Counted from the stretch's first letter, positions 1 through 10,200 are shown. The stretch: DNA of 12,416 nucleotides from Thermoplasmata archaeon (GCA_020350865.1 CP070726.1:1848113-1860528), one strand, 5' to 3'. The notes: a model not told the origin generated them from the sequence alone. Program-made: numbers and translations.

Positions 1-1
1 A

Positions 2-445
2 CCAGGGGCCATCGCTTCAGTGCTTGCCGCCGTCATGTTCAGCCAGCTTTTGGCCTCGGGGGAACTGCCCCTGGTGGCACCTCAGGCCAACGCATTTGCA
101 ACCATCGTGTGGACATTTCTCGGGGGCTCGAACATGGGCATGCTACTCTCATTCCTGGTCATAGGGGGCATCCTGGGTGTGGTCCTGGAGCTTTCCACTG
201 GGATGGGCACGGCCATCGGCCTGGGCATGTACTTCCCCCTATGGCTCATGCTGCCCATGATACTGGGCGGGGCCGTAAGGGACTACTGGGAAAAGAGAAT
301 GCTGGAGCCCAAGGCAAAAAGGGAGAAATGGACCGAGAAGCAGAAGACAATGAAGGTCCTCGACACGTACATGATAGCAACCGGGCTTATCGTGGGAGAA
401 GCCATTATGGGAACGATTGTTGCCATATATTTCATTTTCAGTTGA
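2..445 (+). CDS. OPT-family oligopeptide/metal-chelate transporter, C-terminal part
   Basis: This is the last ~147 residues of an integral membrane transporter; the start lies before the window, and the reading frame is open from base 2. Several hydrophobic segments are visible: one at the very start (ASVLAAVMFSQLL), one around SFLVIGGILGVVLEL, one around MYFPLWLMLPMILGGAV, and a last one near the C-terminus (GLIVGEAIMGTIVAIYFIF). A charged loop rich in Lys and Glu precedes the final segment. The GMYFPLWLMLPMILGG stretch followed by a charged loop and a GEAIMG helix is typical of the C-terminal end of OPT (oligopeptide transporter) proteins, which carry peptides or metal chelates across the cytoplasmic membrane. 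The substrate cannot be told from this fragment. It stops at a TGA (443-445) right after the last helix, the expected end for the family. The next gene is convergent. Confidence 0.85.
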   Translation, partial: PGAIASVLAAVMFSQLLASGELPLVAPQANAFATIVWTFLGGSNMGMLLSFLVIGGILGVVLELSTGMGTAIGLGMYFPLWLMLPMILGGAVRDYWEKRMLEPKAKREKWTEKQKTMKVLDTYMIATGLIVGEAIMGTIVAIYFIFS

Positions 446-535
446 GATAATGCTTCTGATTCCCACATGTACCAAAGTTACAAATATTCTCCTCATCCTT
501 TTACAATAAAGAAGGCAGTGATGCGGGGAAGGAGG

Positions 536-982
536 CTATTTCTCCTTCACGCCGATCTTCTCCCAGGCCTTTCTCGCCCTCCGGAACTCGGGCATCAGCG
601 CGCCGTGCATGAGCCTCTGGCCCAATGTGAACTGCCAGGGCTCCCTCGGCAGCTTTTCTGCTACCTTCCTCAGCATCTTCTGGATATCCTCGATGTTTTT
701 ATCGTTAACAGGGTCGATCTCCATGTAGGGCATGACACTGGAATGCGTGGGCTGCGTGTCGTACACATCCACAATGAACTCGGAGGGCTCCTCCACTATG
801 AATCTGAAGGCGTAGGCGAACCTCAGAAGCGGCACTATGACCATGGTCTTGTCGTAGTGCTTCTGCACCTTGTCACGCTTGAATTCGTAGCCCAGCTCCT
901 CCAAAACCTCCCGCAGGACCTTGGCCACGCCCTCGCAGGAGAACGAGATGGGCGATTTCCACTTGTACTCGAAATCCTCCAT
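536..982 (-). CDS. Conserved-looking hypothetical protein, 148 aa
   Basis: I do not recognise the family. The 148-residue protein starts at ATG 980-982 (MEDFEYKWKS) and ends at TAG 536-538. It is soluble, with no signal peptide or membrane helix, and is mixed alpha/beta by eye: an amphipathic helix near residues 16-31 (CEGVAKVLREVLEELG), a basic stretch, beta-like segments (MVIVPLLRFAYAFRFIVEE, EFIVDVYD), a second helix around 98-110 (EDIQKMLRKVAEKLP), and a C-terminal conserved-looking patch with PWQFTLGQR followed by a basic helix. There are no obvious catalytic Cys/His clusters. Codon use matches the neighbours, so it looks like a real gene. It is convergent with the OPT gene and divergent from the giant surface-protein gene. 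No strong Shine-Dalgarno precedes the ATG, so a short leader or leaderless transcript is possible. Confidence 0.75.
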   Translation of the reverse strand: MEDFEYKWKSPISFSCEGVAKVLREVLEELGYEFKRDKVQKHYDKTMVIVPLLRFAYAFRFIVEEPSEFIVDVYDTQPTHSSVMPYMEIDPVNDKNIEDIQKMLRKVAEKLPREPWQFTLGQRLMHGALMPEFRRARKAWEKIGVKEK

Positions 983-1017
983 GGTACCACTTGAGCGGGC
1001 CGCAATCGGGATGGGAA

Positions 1018-1027
1018 GTAATTAAGG
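1018..1027 (-). promoter_or_regulatory. Possible TATA-like element for the 148-aa hypothetical gene
   Basis: Read on the minus strand, this AT-rich stretch gives CCTTAATTAC, centred about 40 bases upstream of the ATG at 982. That spacing would give a short 5' leader of roughly 10-15 bases, which fits the weak ribosome-binding site. The element is only a loose match to an archaeal TATA box, and the TATATA further upstream (1068-1073) could also read in this direction. Confidence 0.25.
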
Positions 1028-1065
1028 TTGCGATTTTGGGCCGAAAAGGCTTAGAGCCGGGGAAA

Positions 1066-1075
1066 GGTATATAAC
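1066..1075 (+). promoter_or_regulatory. Candidate archaeal TATA box upstream of the giant surface-protein gene
   Basis: GGTATATAAC is the best TATA-box match in the intergenic region. Initiation about 25 bases downstream would fall near 1095-1100, giving a leader of roughly 110 bases before the preferred ATG at 1208. That is long for an archaeal mRNA and leaves room for the 15-codon ORF at 1106-1153. The core is nearly palindromic, so orientation is not certain. Confidence 0.45.
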
Positions 1076-1105
1076 TGCCTGAATTCATTAGATTGCGGGA
1101 AGGCG

Positions 1106-1153
1106 ATGAAAAAGAGGGTTATAATGGTGGGGGTGAGGGCTGTCCCAACATAA
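1106..1153 (+). other. Possible 15-codon leader ORF (MKKRVIMVGVRAVPT)
   Basis: A short ORF starts at ATG 1106-1108, only a few bases after the start site predicted from the TATA box, and ends at TAA 1151-1153. It is in the same frame as the main gene. Its basic start followed by hydrophobic residues resembles the beginning of a signal peptide, like the real start at 1208 (MKRVVAVAF). It might be a leader peptide, a relic of an older N-terminus, or chance. Nothing beyond position and start context supports translation. Confidence 0.2.
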
Positions 1154-1198
1154 TCTGCAATCGCGAATCTGCCTGTGGAGGGCGGACATGATTCATAT

Positions 1199-1203
1199 GG
1201 TGA
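1199..1203 (+). promoter_or_regulatory. Ribosome-binding site (GGTGA) deciding the start at ATG 1208
   Basis: GGTGA, a common archaeal Shine-Dalgarno core, lies four bases before the ATG at 1208-1210. The protein then opens with MKRVVAVAFALLLTGAAFF, a clear signal peptide. The alternative in-frame GTG at 1175 would put eleven polar residues in front of that signal peptide, so 1208 is preferred. Confidence 0.55.
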
Positions 1204-1207
1204 AATA

Positions 1208-2836
1208 ATGAAAAGGGTAGTTGCTGTTGCATTCGCACTTCTACTAACAGGAGCCGCCTTCTTCGAAATCTCGCACAATGTCATGGCGCATAACGGAGAA
1301 TCAATTATGGTCACATTCATCTCCAACGAGCAGTTCATAATCGAGGACGGAACGGGCATTGTAATCTATACGGATGTGATCCAGGATCCCGCAGCCACAG
1401 ATCCTGATCCGGATATAATTCTCATTACCCATGATCATGCAGATCATTTTGTTCCGGTTTTGGTAGAGCAGATGGCAACAACCTACGGGGCCGTGGTGGT
1501 CGGTCCAAATCCTGTTATCGACGCTTTGGAGGGCTCTGTTCCCCCTGAACAGCTCATACGCATGGACCCCCCCTTGTATGGGAGAATGATTCAGACGATT
1601 CAGGGGATCGAAATCAGGGCCTATCACGGCTCAGGTGACAATAACAGTTACAGGTTCGATGTGGGGGATGGGGCAGTGATATACCACGGCGGTGACAATG
1701 GCCAGTCAGATTTCGAGCAGTACATCTCAAATGGCTACACCGAACTGTATAATCTGAACATTGCCATGCTGGCTGATTTTGGCTTTGATTTCGACGCCTT
1801 CAATTCGACCTATAATCCCGACGCAATGATCGGAATGCATTTCATGGACCACTGCGAGGTCTACGAGAACTATCCGGAGTACATCACCCTATATACTGAA
1901 GAGGGCTGGCAATACAGCTACTTGCCTGATATAGATGTGAAATTTGGGGGCACACCAATAATAGATGGAGCAATCTCACCCGGGGAATGGGATGGAGCGG
2001 ATTTTATCAGGTTTTACAATGACCAAGGTGAGATCAATGTATATTACAAACATGATGGTTCCGCCCTGTATTTCATGAGCCAGATAGTGGATTCCACCTA
2101 TTACTTCGGAGATGATATAGTCATTGGTATCGATACAGAGCACAACGGAGGCACAGATCCGCAGGTTGATGATTTTCAGTTCTATATCTTGAGGGATGTT
2201 AGCTCCTCTCAGATCAACCGCGGGACCGGAACGGGATGGAACTCTGTCCCCGACGAGGAATGGGCGGGAGAGGTCAATAATGCCACCTCTTCCGACGCTT
2301 CGGGGTGGATCATGGAGATTTCCATCTCATATGCCTTTCTCAACATCACAGCCGCAAGAGATGTCATGGGGATAGAATTCCGCAGCTATGACGATGATCC
2401 ACAGGGGTGGTTCAACTGGCCCTCGGATGGATCCGAGATGTCACCGGACTCGTGGGCCGATTTGACTTCCTCCGACAATTGGAATTTACGCGAGAGTAAG
2501 GTCCTGTATGTGGGGGGAACGGGTCCTGAGAACTATACGCTCATCCAGGATGCCATAAACGATGCCGTTGATGGTGATACGGTCTATGTTTTCGATGACA
2601 GTGCCCCGTATTACGAGCATGTGGTGGTGAACAGGAGTATCAACCTGACCGGGGAGGATCGGGACACCACCATAATCGATGGTGGGGGAAGCGGGGATGT
2701 CGTAACTGTTGTTTCAAATTGGGTGAATATGAGCGGGTTCACGGTTAGGAACAGTGGAAGCGCTTTCGTTGATGCAGGCATTCTGGTGGTGTCAAATTCA
2801 AACAATATCTCAGGCAACACGATATCAGATTCATGA
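1208..2836 (+). CDS. Secreted metallo-beta-lactamase-fold + CBM9/DOMON-like + NosD beta-helix protein; N-terminal part of an interrupted giant surface protein
   Basis: This frame encodes 542 residues from ATG 1208, ending at an in-frame TGA (2834-2836). Residues 1-27 form a signal peptide (KR then a hydrophobic core), so it is exported. Residues ~33-235 are a metallo-beta-lactamase fold of the UlaG-like type. Metal-binding motifs are visible: THDHADH (H75, H77, D79, H80), YHG (H140), YHGGD (H160, D163) and MHFMDH (H211, H215). The active-site set therefore looks complete, but the substrate is unknown. Residues ~245-430 resemble a CBM9/DOMON-like beta-sandwich (IDGAISPGEWDGA at its start; paired Trp and Asp-rich strands), a fold often used for sugar or heme binding. 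From residue ~431 (KVLYVGGTGP...IQDAINDA) a NosD-type right-handed beta-helix begins and is cut off by the TGA. The same frame carries on directly after it, so the stop is probably not the natural end. If translated only to the TGA, the product would be secreted without an anchor. Confidence 0.85.
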   Translation: MKRVVAVAFALLLTGAAFFEISHNVMAHNGESIMVTFISNEQFIIEDGTGIVIYTDVIQDPAATDPDPDIILITHDHADHFVPVLVEQMATTYGAVVVGPNPVIDALEGSVPPEQLIRMDPPLYGRMIQTIQGIEIRAYHGSGDNNSYRFDVGDGAVIYHGGDNGQSDFEQYISNGYTELYNLNIAMLADFGFDFDAFNSTYNPDAMIGMHFMDHCEVYENYPEYITLYTEEGWQYSYLPDIDVKFGGTPIIDGAISPGEWDGADFIRFYNDQGEINVYYKHDGSALYFMSQIVDSTYYFGDDIVIGIDTEHNGGTDPQVDDFQFYILRDVSSSQINRGTGTGWNSVPDEEWAGEVNNATSSDASGWIMEISISYAFLNITAARDVMGIEFRSYDDDPQGWFNWPSDGSEMSPDSWADLTSSDNWNLRESKVLYVGGTGPENYTLIQDAINDAVDGDTVYVFDDSAPYYEHVVVNRSINLTGEDRDTTIIDGGGSGDVVTVVSNWVNMSGFTVRNSGSAFVDAGILVVSNSNNISGNTISDS

Positions 2837-4216
2837 CTCGGAATATACCTGACCGGCACAGACGACAACACGGTTTCGGGTAATTCGATTACCTCGGACA
2901 TGAATGGTGGAATCATCCTTGAAGATTCCATTGATTGTACGCTCGCTCAAAATGTGATGATTGATTGCGGTATAAATATCTTCGGCGATTTGCTATCCTG
3001 CTGGAACACGCATGCCATCGAAACATCGAACACTATCAATGGAGCGCCTATTTTTTATTGGAAGGACAGGACTCAAGGAAGGATTCCAGCCGGGACGGGA
3101 CAGGTGATTCTAGCCAACTGCACCAATGTTATCACCGAAAACCTGGACGTTGGACAGTGTTATACGGGCATCGAACTTGGTTTTTCATCAAACAATCTTG
3201 TAGCCAATAACACTGTTTCCAACAATATAGTTGGCATGTATTTGTATTCGTCCGATGAAAACAATATCACCAACAACATCATATCATCAAACCTGTTGGT
3301 AAACCTGGTGATTCAATACTCCGAGACCAACATGGTCTCCAAAAACCAGATCACATCATGTGGATGGATGGACGGCATCCAGATGTCCGATTCCAATGGA
3401 AATACCCTCAGAGATAATGCCATCTCATCCAATGGTGCCAATGGTTTGTGGTTAATAACCTCGGTTTCAAACAACATCATCAACAACACATTTTCATCCA
3501 ATTCAAATAGTGGCATTTATCTGTCCGATTCCAGCGGGAATAACGCGATCACAGACAACACAATCTCTCATAACAGCGGGTTCGGGCTGAACATCCTGGA
3601 TTCGAACGGCAACAGTGTTGTTGGAAACAACGCATCTTCAAACAATCTGGACGGCATTCTCGTGGACAATTCTCATTATAATGACATTATAGACAATATA
3701 CTCAATTCAAACGGCTTCTTTGGGCTGAGCTTGGATAACTCGGACAATAATTATGTGGCTGAAAATACGCTCTCTTCGAATACAAATTACGGCCTTGAAA
3801 TCGAAGGCGCAAGCCATAACGATATCACCAATAATACCTTCAGCGCCAACACCCGGGGCATCTACTTTCACTGGAGTTCACAGTACAATAATATCTACTA
3901 CAATAATATCAGTGACAACACAGAATACGGCATCCATGTCTATTCAAGCAGTGCAACAAACAATGTGATCTACAACAACAACTTCTTTAACAACCCCAAT
4001 CAGGCACAGGATGATGCCACCGAGAGCAACCAATGGGACAACGGGTATCCCACCGGCGGCAATTACTGGAATGAATACGTAGGAACCGATATTCAGTCAG
4101 GCCCAGACCAGAATCAACCGGGGAGCGACGGCATAGGTGATGATCCCTACAATGTGGACGGCGATTCGGTTGACCGCTACCCGCTGATAGAGCCCTATAT
4201 AATCGAACCGTATTTG
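2498..4216 (+). repeat. Beta-helix module 1 (spans the TGA)
   Basis: The module opens with KVLYVGGTGPENYTLIQDAI and the [12 protein letters not shown] segment, followed by rungs of about 22-24 residues (x-N-N-I-x-x-N motif). A conserved insert starts at W 3002 ([11 protein letters not shown] ... FYWKD ... [11 protein letters not shown]). The module ends with the cap starting at W 4034 ([13 protein letters not shown] ... [10 protein letters not shown] ... DRYPL). It has the shortest run of rungs before the insert and the longest after it among the four modules. Confidence 0.85.
2834..2836 (+). other. In-frame TGA interrupting a single ~3,357-codon gene
   Basis: The TGA sits inside a beta-helix rung: NNISGNTISDS, stop, [18 protein letters not shown]. 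The codons on both sides are in the same frame, and the 21 codons between the TGA and the ATG at 2900 keep the rung pattern. One base change from GGA (Gly), CGA (Arg) or TGG (Trp) explains it; Gly fits the S-G-x-G-I/L pattern seen in other rungs such as HNSGFGLNI. No good Shine-Dalgarno precedes ATG 2900. The sequence cannot tell a real nonsense mutation or strain variant from a base error. Confidence 0.9.
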
Positions 4217-7200
4217 GGCCCTGTCCACAACATCGATACAGATGAATACTTCGACACCATCCAGGAGGCCATCGATGATCCCGATACCCAAAGCGGGCAC
4301 ACCGTAGAGGTTGCTTCCGGCACGTACCACGAGAATGTGGTTGTGAACAAGAGCATAAACCTGACGGGGGAGGACAGGGATACAACCATTATCGATGCAG
4401 GGGGAAGCGGAAACGTTGTCAGAATAAGTACGGACGGGGTAAATATCTCCGGATTCACGGTGACCGGATGCGGGATGGACTGGGAGAACGCAGGGATAAG
4501 GCTCGACGGTGTTCAGCACTGCGCAGTCTTTGACAACAACGTCTCTTCGAACAACAGGCGGGGCATTCAAATCGAATATTCCAGCGAGAACAGCATCACG
4601 GACAACCTGATCTCCTCCAACTTATACTACGGAATCTATCTCGATAATTCTCACAGCAATACCCTTGCCGGCAACACCTTCTCTGACAGTGGAGAATGCC
4701 TCTATCTGTCGTCATCACCGAACAATAATATCTTGAACAACGATATCTCGAACAGCACGGACGGAATCAATGTATTTAATTCCGACGGAAACAACATCAC
4801 CGGCAACAATGTATTTTACAACCTGGATGACGGCATAGTTATTGTTTTATCCAGTATGAATAATCTAACCGGCAACACCATGATCGGGAATGGGATCCTG
4901 ATTATCGGGAATTCCCTTGAGCACTGGAACACGCATTTCATTGATACCTCAAATACAGTTGACGGCAAGCCGGTGTACTACTGGAAAGACCTAACAGGAG
5001 GTACAATCCCCCAGGGAGCGGGCCAGGTGATACTTGCCAACTGCACGAACGTTAGGATTGTGGACCAGGAACTTGCACATGGCTCTGTTGGTATCGAGCT
5101 GGGCTTCTCCTCTGATATTAACGTCTCGGGCAACAATATCCACTCGAATAACATAGGGGGCATCTTTCTAGTTCACTCCCACCAAAACAACATCACCAAC
5201 AACACCGCTTCATCAAATTACTGGTGGTCCGGTATCTACCTCGAATCTTCCAGTGGGAACAACATCACGAACAACAGCATATCTGAAAATTCTGAAGGGA
5301 TTTGGCTCGTTTCCTCTTCTGGGAACAACATCACTGCGAACGACATATCTTTAAACCATTATTACGGAATCTACGCTCAGAATTCAGTCAATAGCATCTA
5401 TCACAACAATTTCATTGCCAACGAAAATCAGGCATATGATGACGGCTCAAATGATTGGGACGACGGCTATCCTTCGGGCGGCAACTACTGGAGCGACTAC
5501 ACGGGTGTGGACGAGTACAGCGGTGTTGATCAGAATGTGCCGGGTAGCGACGGAATAGGGGATACGAGATACGACATCGAGTTGGATTCCATTGACCGCT
5601 ATCCTTTGATGGTACCCTTCGGGAGTCCGCCCGGTCCGGTTCACAATATCAATAAAGACACCTATTACTATAATATTCAGGACGGGATAGATGATGCGGA
5701 TTCCGGCAATACGATCCTAGTATATGAGGGTTCAGATGAGGAGAATGTGATTATAAACAAAACCATAAGCCTGTACGGGGAGGATAAAAATACAACCATA
5801 ATTGATGCCAACGAAAGCGGGGATGTGGTAAGGATCACCGCAGATTGGGTGAACATCTCGGGATTCACGATAACGGGGAGCGGCAAGGACGATAGCGGTA
5901 TACAACTCGAAAATGCCAATTTCTCCAGAATCTCCGGCAACATCATCATCAATAACGGGGAAGGCATTCGTTTATCGGCTGATTCAAATAGAAATAACAT
6001 ATCTGACAACACCATATCATCGAACGACGATGTTGGCATTATCGGATGGGGCTCCAGCAACAACAGTTTCGTTGGGAACTTTGTGTTGAATCATACTATG
6101 TACGGCATCGGCATCTTATTTTCCAGCGACAACAATATTTCCAATAATGAGGTCGTAAATAATAGGTACGGTATAAAGTTATTATATTCTACAACCACCA
6201 CCCTTATCGGCAATGAAATGGAGGAGGACGGTATTGCCTTGGAAGGGAACATGGTTGAGGACTGGAATTCACATGATATCGATACCACAAACACGGTGGA
6301 CGGAAAACCGGTGTACTACTGGAAGAACCGAAATGGAGGGACTGTACCATCCGGTGCAGGCCAGGTGATTCTCGCCAATTGCACTTACGTCACGATTGAG
6401 AACCAGGAGCTCGCCAACGGGACGGCTGGAATCCAGTTGGGTTTTTCCGAAAACAATACCATCACGCAGACCACATGCCTGGAGAATAATATGTATGGCA
6501 TCCATCTCTATCGATCCCATTATAATGATATCATTGAAAATGACGTTTTAATCAACAGGGATGGCATTTATCTTGAAAACTCAGAAAACAACAACCTTTC
6601 AGGCAATTTGGTTCAATCAAACACCTATGACGGTATCTTGCTTGAACGAGATTGCTATAACAATAACATATCCCATAACATCGTTATCTTAAATGAGGCT
6701 TCTGGAATTCATTTCTACGATGGTTGTGAAGACAATAATATTATTGACAACACCGTTGAATCAAATGGTATGTCCGGTATCCTGGTATGGACTTCCAACA
6801 ATAATAACGTCATAGGCAACAATATTTCCCAGAACCTCGGAACCGGCATTCGGATTTCCGAGTCTTCAAACAATTATATCTATCATAACAACATCATAGA
6901 CAATTATCGCCAGGCGGATGATTACGAAGGCAGTAATTTCTGGGACAACGGCTATCCTTCGGGGGGAAACTACTGGAGCGACTACACGGGCACAGATGAG
7001 TACAGCGGCCCCGATCAAAACGAACCGGGCAGTGACGGCATCGGCGATGATCCATTTGTCGTTGAAATGGATCTGATCGACTACTATCCCCTGATAGTCC
7101 CCTACGGTACTCCATTTGGCCCGGTTCACAACATCGATAAGGACACATTTTACTACAAAATCCAGGATGCCATCAATGATGCGGATTCCGGGAACACGAT

Positions 7201-10200
7201 TCTTGTGAGCAGGGGTACTTACTATGGTAATCTTGTTGTGGATAAGACATTGAATTTGACCGGTGAAGACCCAAGCAACACCATAATTAACGGCAGCGGG
7301 ACAGGGGATGTTATTCAAATAAAAAGCGATAATGTGGCGATAAATGGATTCTTCATAACCAGCAGTGGGGATGAACATGAAGATGCTGGTATACATGTAG
7401 AATCCAGTGGGAACATTATTTTTAACAATATGATCGCCTTAAACAATATGCACGGCATCGCTTTGAATATTTCCGAGGATAATATTGTATTTGACAATGT
7501 CATCACCAACAACAGCGGGGACGGAATGTTCGTCATGTCTTCATACACACATATTTTCAACAACATCCTTTCATACAATCAAAGGGGCATCTACGCATTT
7601 TTCCATGGCAATGTCATTGAGAACAACACCTTTATAGAAAATGAATGGGAAGGCATCATGCTGACTTATTCATCGGGAAATATCATGTTAAATAATCAGT
7701 TCACATCCGATGGTATATCCATTGTGGGAACTTTGGCAAATTGGACCACACAGACAATTGACACCTCCAACACGGTAAACGGAAGACCAGTATATTATTG
7801 GAAGAACCAAACAGGGGGTGTTGTTCCAGGTAATGCAGGACAGGTAATACTCGCCAACTGTACAAGTGTCGAAGTGAGTTGGCAGGATATCTACAATACG
7901 GATACAGGCATCTCCCTTGGTCATTCATCCAACTGCGTGGTAACTGGTAATTCCCTATACAATAATACTAATGCCATCACAATGTACACCTCGGATGAAA
8001 ATTATATTTTAAATAATACGATATATTCTAATTTAGTGGGTCTTTTTATTCAAATGAGTGATGGCAACTCGGTGGAAAATAATGACCTAGATAACAATTC
8101 CGCTAGTGCTTTGATGTTATGCTACTCTGGATTCAATACTGTGACAAATAATCGGATTACAAATGGTGGAAATGGAATATGGCTTCGGTTTAGCAGTTGT
8201 GTTAAAAATATAATACAAAATAACACAATTGAAGACAATCCTGGACGCGGAATATACTCACAGAATGCTGACGACAATCTCATAGCAAATAACACGATTT
8301 CAAGAAATTTCGAGGGCATCTGCCTTATGGAATCAAATGACTTTAGAATTTATCATAACAGCCTGATCGACAATACAAACCAGGCATATGATGACAGCAG
8401 CGATAATTACTGGGACAACGGGTACCCCTCGGGCGGCAACTACTGGGGCGACTACACAGGAGCAGATGACTTCTCGGGTCCCAACCAGGATGAACCTGGC
8501 AGTGACGGCATCGGTGATACATACTACGAGATCGACTCGGATTCACAGGATAACTATCCCCTCATGAATCCCTTCGACACCGTGCCCCCTGAGATAATAT
8601 ATGGCCCCGTTATAACCTCCCTCACAGACACGACAGCCACAATCGAGTGGCAAACAAACGAGGACGCGGACAGCAGGGTTGAATACGGGTACACCACAAG
8701 CTACGGTTTCATGGTGGTTGACACGTCCCATGTCTGGGACCACAGCGTTGTTCTAACTGGTCTCGATCCATCCACCGTCTATCACTTCAGGGTCATTTCC
8801 AGGGATCCCTCCGGAAACGAGGTTGTAAGCCAGGATTACATGTTTACCACCCAATCCCCCATAAACACCCCGCCCTGGGTCATTGACGTCTCGGTGCCTG
8901 AAACCGATATCAGGGCGGGTTCTGCAGATCCGATCTATATTCATGTCAATGCAAGCGACAATCAGGACATGGAGGTCGACCTTACGATATATACCAATGA
9001 AGACGATATCCAATGGGCATACACTGGTCCAGATGGTCAGGATCCACAGGGACCCTGGACGGATTTGTGGTTCGAGAATGTATACTACCTAGAGGGTCAA
9101 TATTGGAAGGTGTCCTTTAAACCATCCGTGGATGCTGATCCCGGGTATTACATTTTCAGGGTCAGGGTAACGGACACTGGGGCTTTAAAAAGCGATTACA
9201 TGCAGATGGACGGTTCGGTTGTCGTCCATTCTTCACAGCCGGAAATCCACGACCTCACTCCCCGGGGGACGGAGGTGAAGAGGACCCTGACCATGATAAT
9301 CACGCTCAACGGCTCTGATCCATTTGATGCAGAGGAGCAATTGATCCCTCATCTGGAATATACTAATATAGCTCATATTGATTGGATAGAAGTTGATGAA
9401 ACTCAGTATTACTACAACGAGACCGGAAAATACTGGGAAGTGTACTTCACACCAAACGAAACTTGCGAGAAAGGCTCCTATAAATTCCGAGCCCGCTTCG
9501 AAAATATTGACGGATATAATAGTACCTGGATGGAAACAGGAGATACATATGAGGTCTTAAACAACAAACCCATTGCCCTCGATTTATTTGCCCAGCAGAG
9601 CGTGGTTGAGAGAGGCAGCTCGATAGTGTTATCCGCCTTATGTGTAGATGTGGAGAATCCTGATTCCAACCTCACAGCTGTTTTCGAATGGAGGATAGAA
9701 GGCTGGGAATGGAATGAAGCCTACCTTTCCAACCACTCCTTTAGTAATGGCAAATGGAAGATCACATTCGCCCCGACCAGTGACGCTCCTGTGGGTGCAT
9801 ATGACTTCAGGGTCAGCTTTATTGATCTAGACGATGAACAAGGTGATCCAGAAGAGGTAAACGCCCTGGTAACTGTTCTGAATAGTATGCCCGCCGTAGA
9901 GAACTTTACTGTTCCAACCAAAGGGAATCGCACAAAGACAGTATATATTTATGCCAATGCAACGGACAGCGAAACCAGTGAGGACGCTTTGGTTACACTA
10001 ATTCAGTACAAGGGTCCCACAGGTGACTGGATAGGGTACGGGGATGCTGATTCGTACTTCGATTCCGATGCTGTTTATACGACAGACCGCTGGATGATAT
10101 CATTCACCCCGCCCGCCGATGCGGAACTGGGAAAATACAGCTTCAGGGTCCAGTTCTTTGATGGCTATAACACCAGCGGTTGGACTACCCTGACGAAAAT

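Noticed and set aside
467..994. 175-codon plus-strand ORF after the OPT stop
   Set aside because: It is the OPT frame continued past its natural TGA and is almost wholly antisense to the better-supported 148-aa gene. Its His/Leu/Pro-rich product resembles no protein family.
1175..1207. Start of the giant gene at GTG 1175
   Set aside because: It would put eleven polar residues before the signal peptide; ATG 1208 has a GGTGA site and gives a normal signal peptide.
2834..2836. TGA as selenocysteine or as a reassigned tryptophan codon
   Set aside because: The residue lies in a structural beta-helix rung with no redox site, archaeal SECIS elements lie in untranslated regions and none was recognised, and TGA ends the OPT gene normally.
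2498..8577. Tandem short repeats as a CRISPR array
   Set aside because: The repeats are coding, imperfect, in frame, and have the protein-level N-N-I-x-x-N rung pattern, with no constant repeat/spacer structure.
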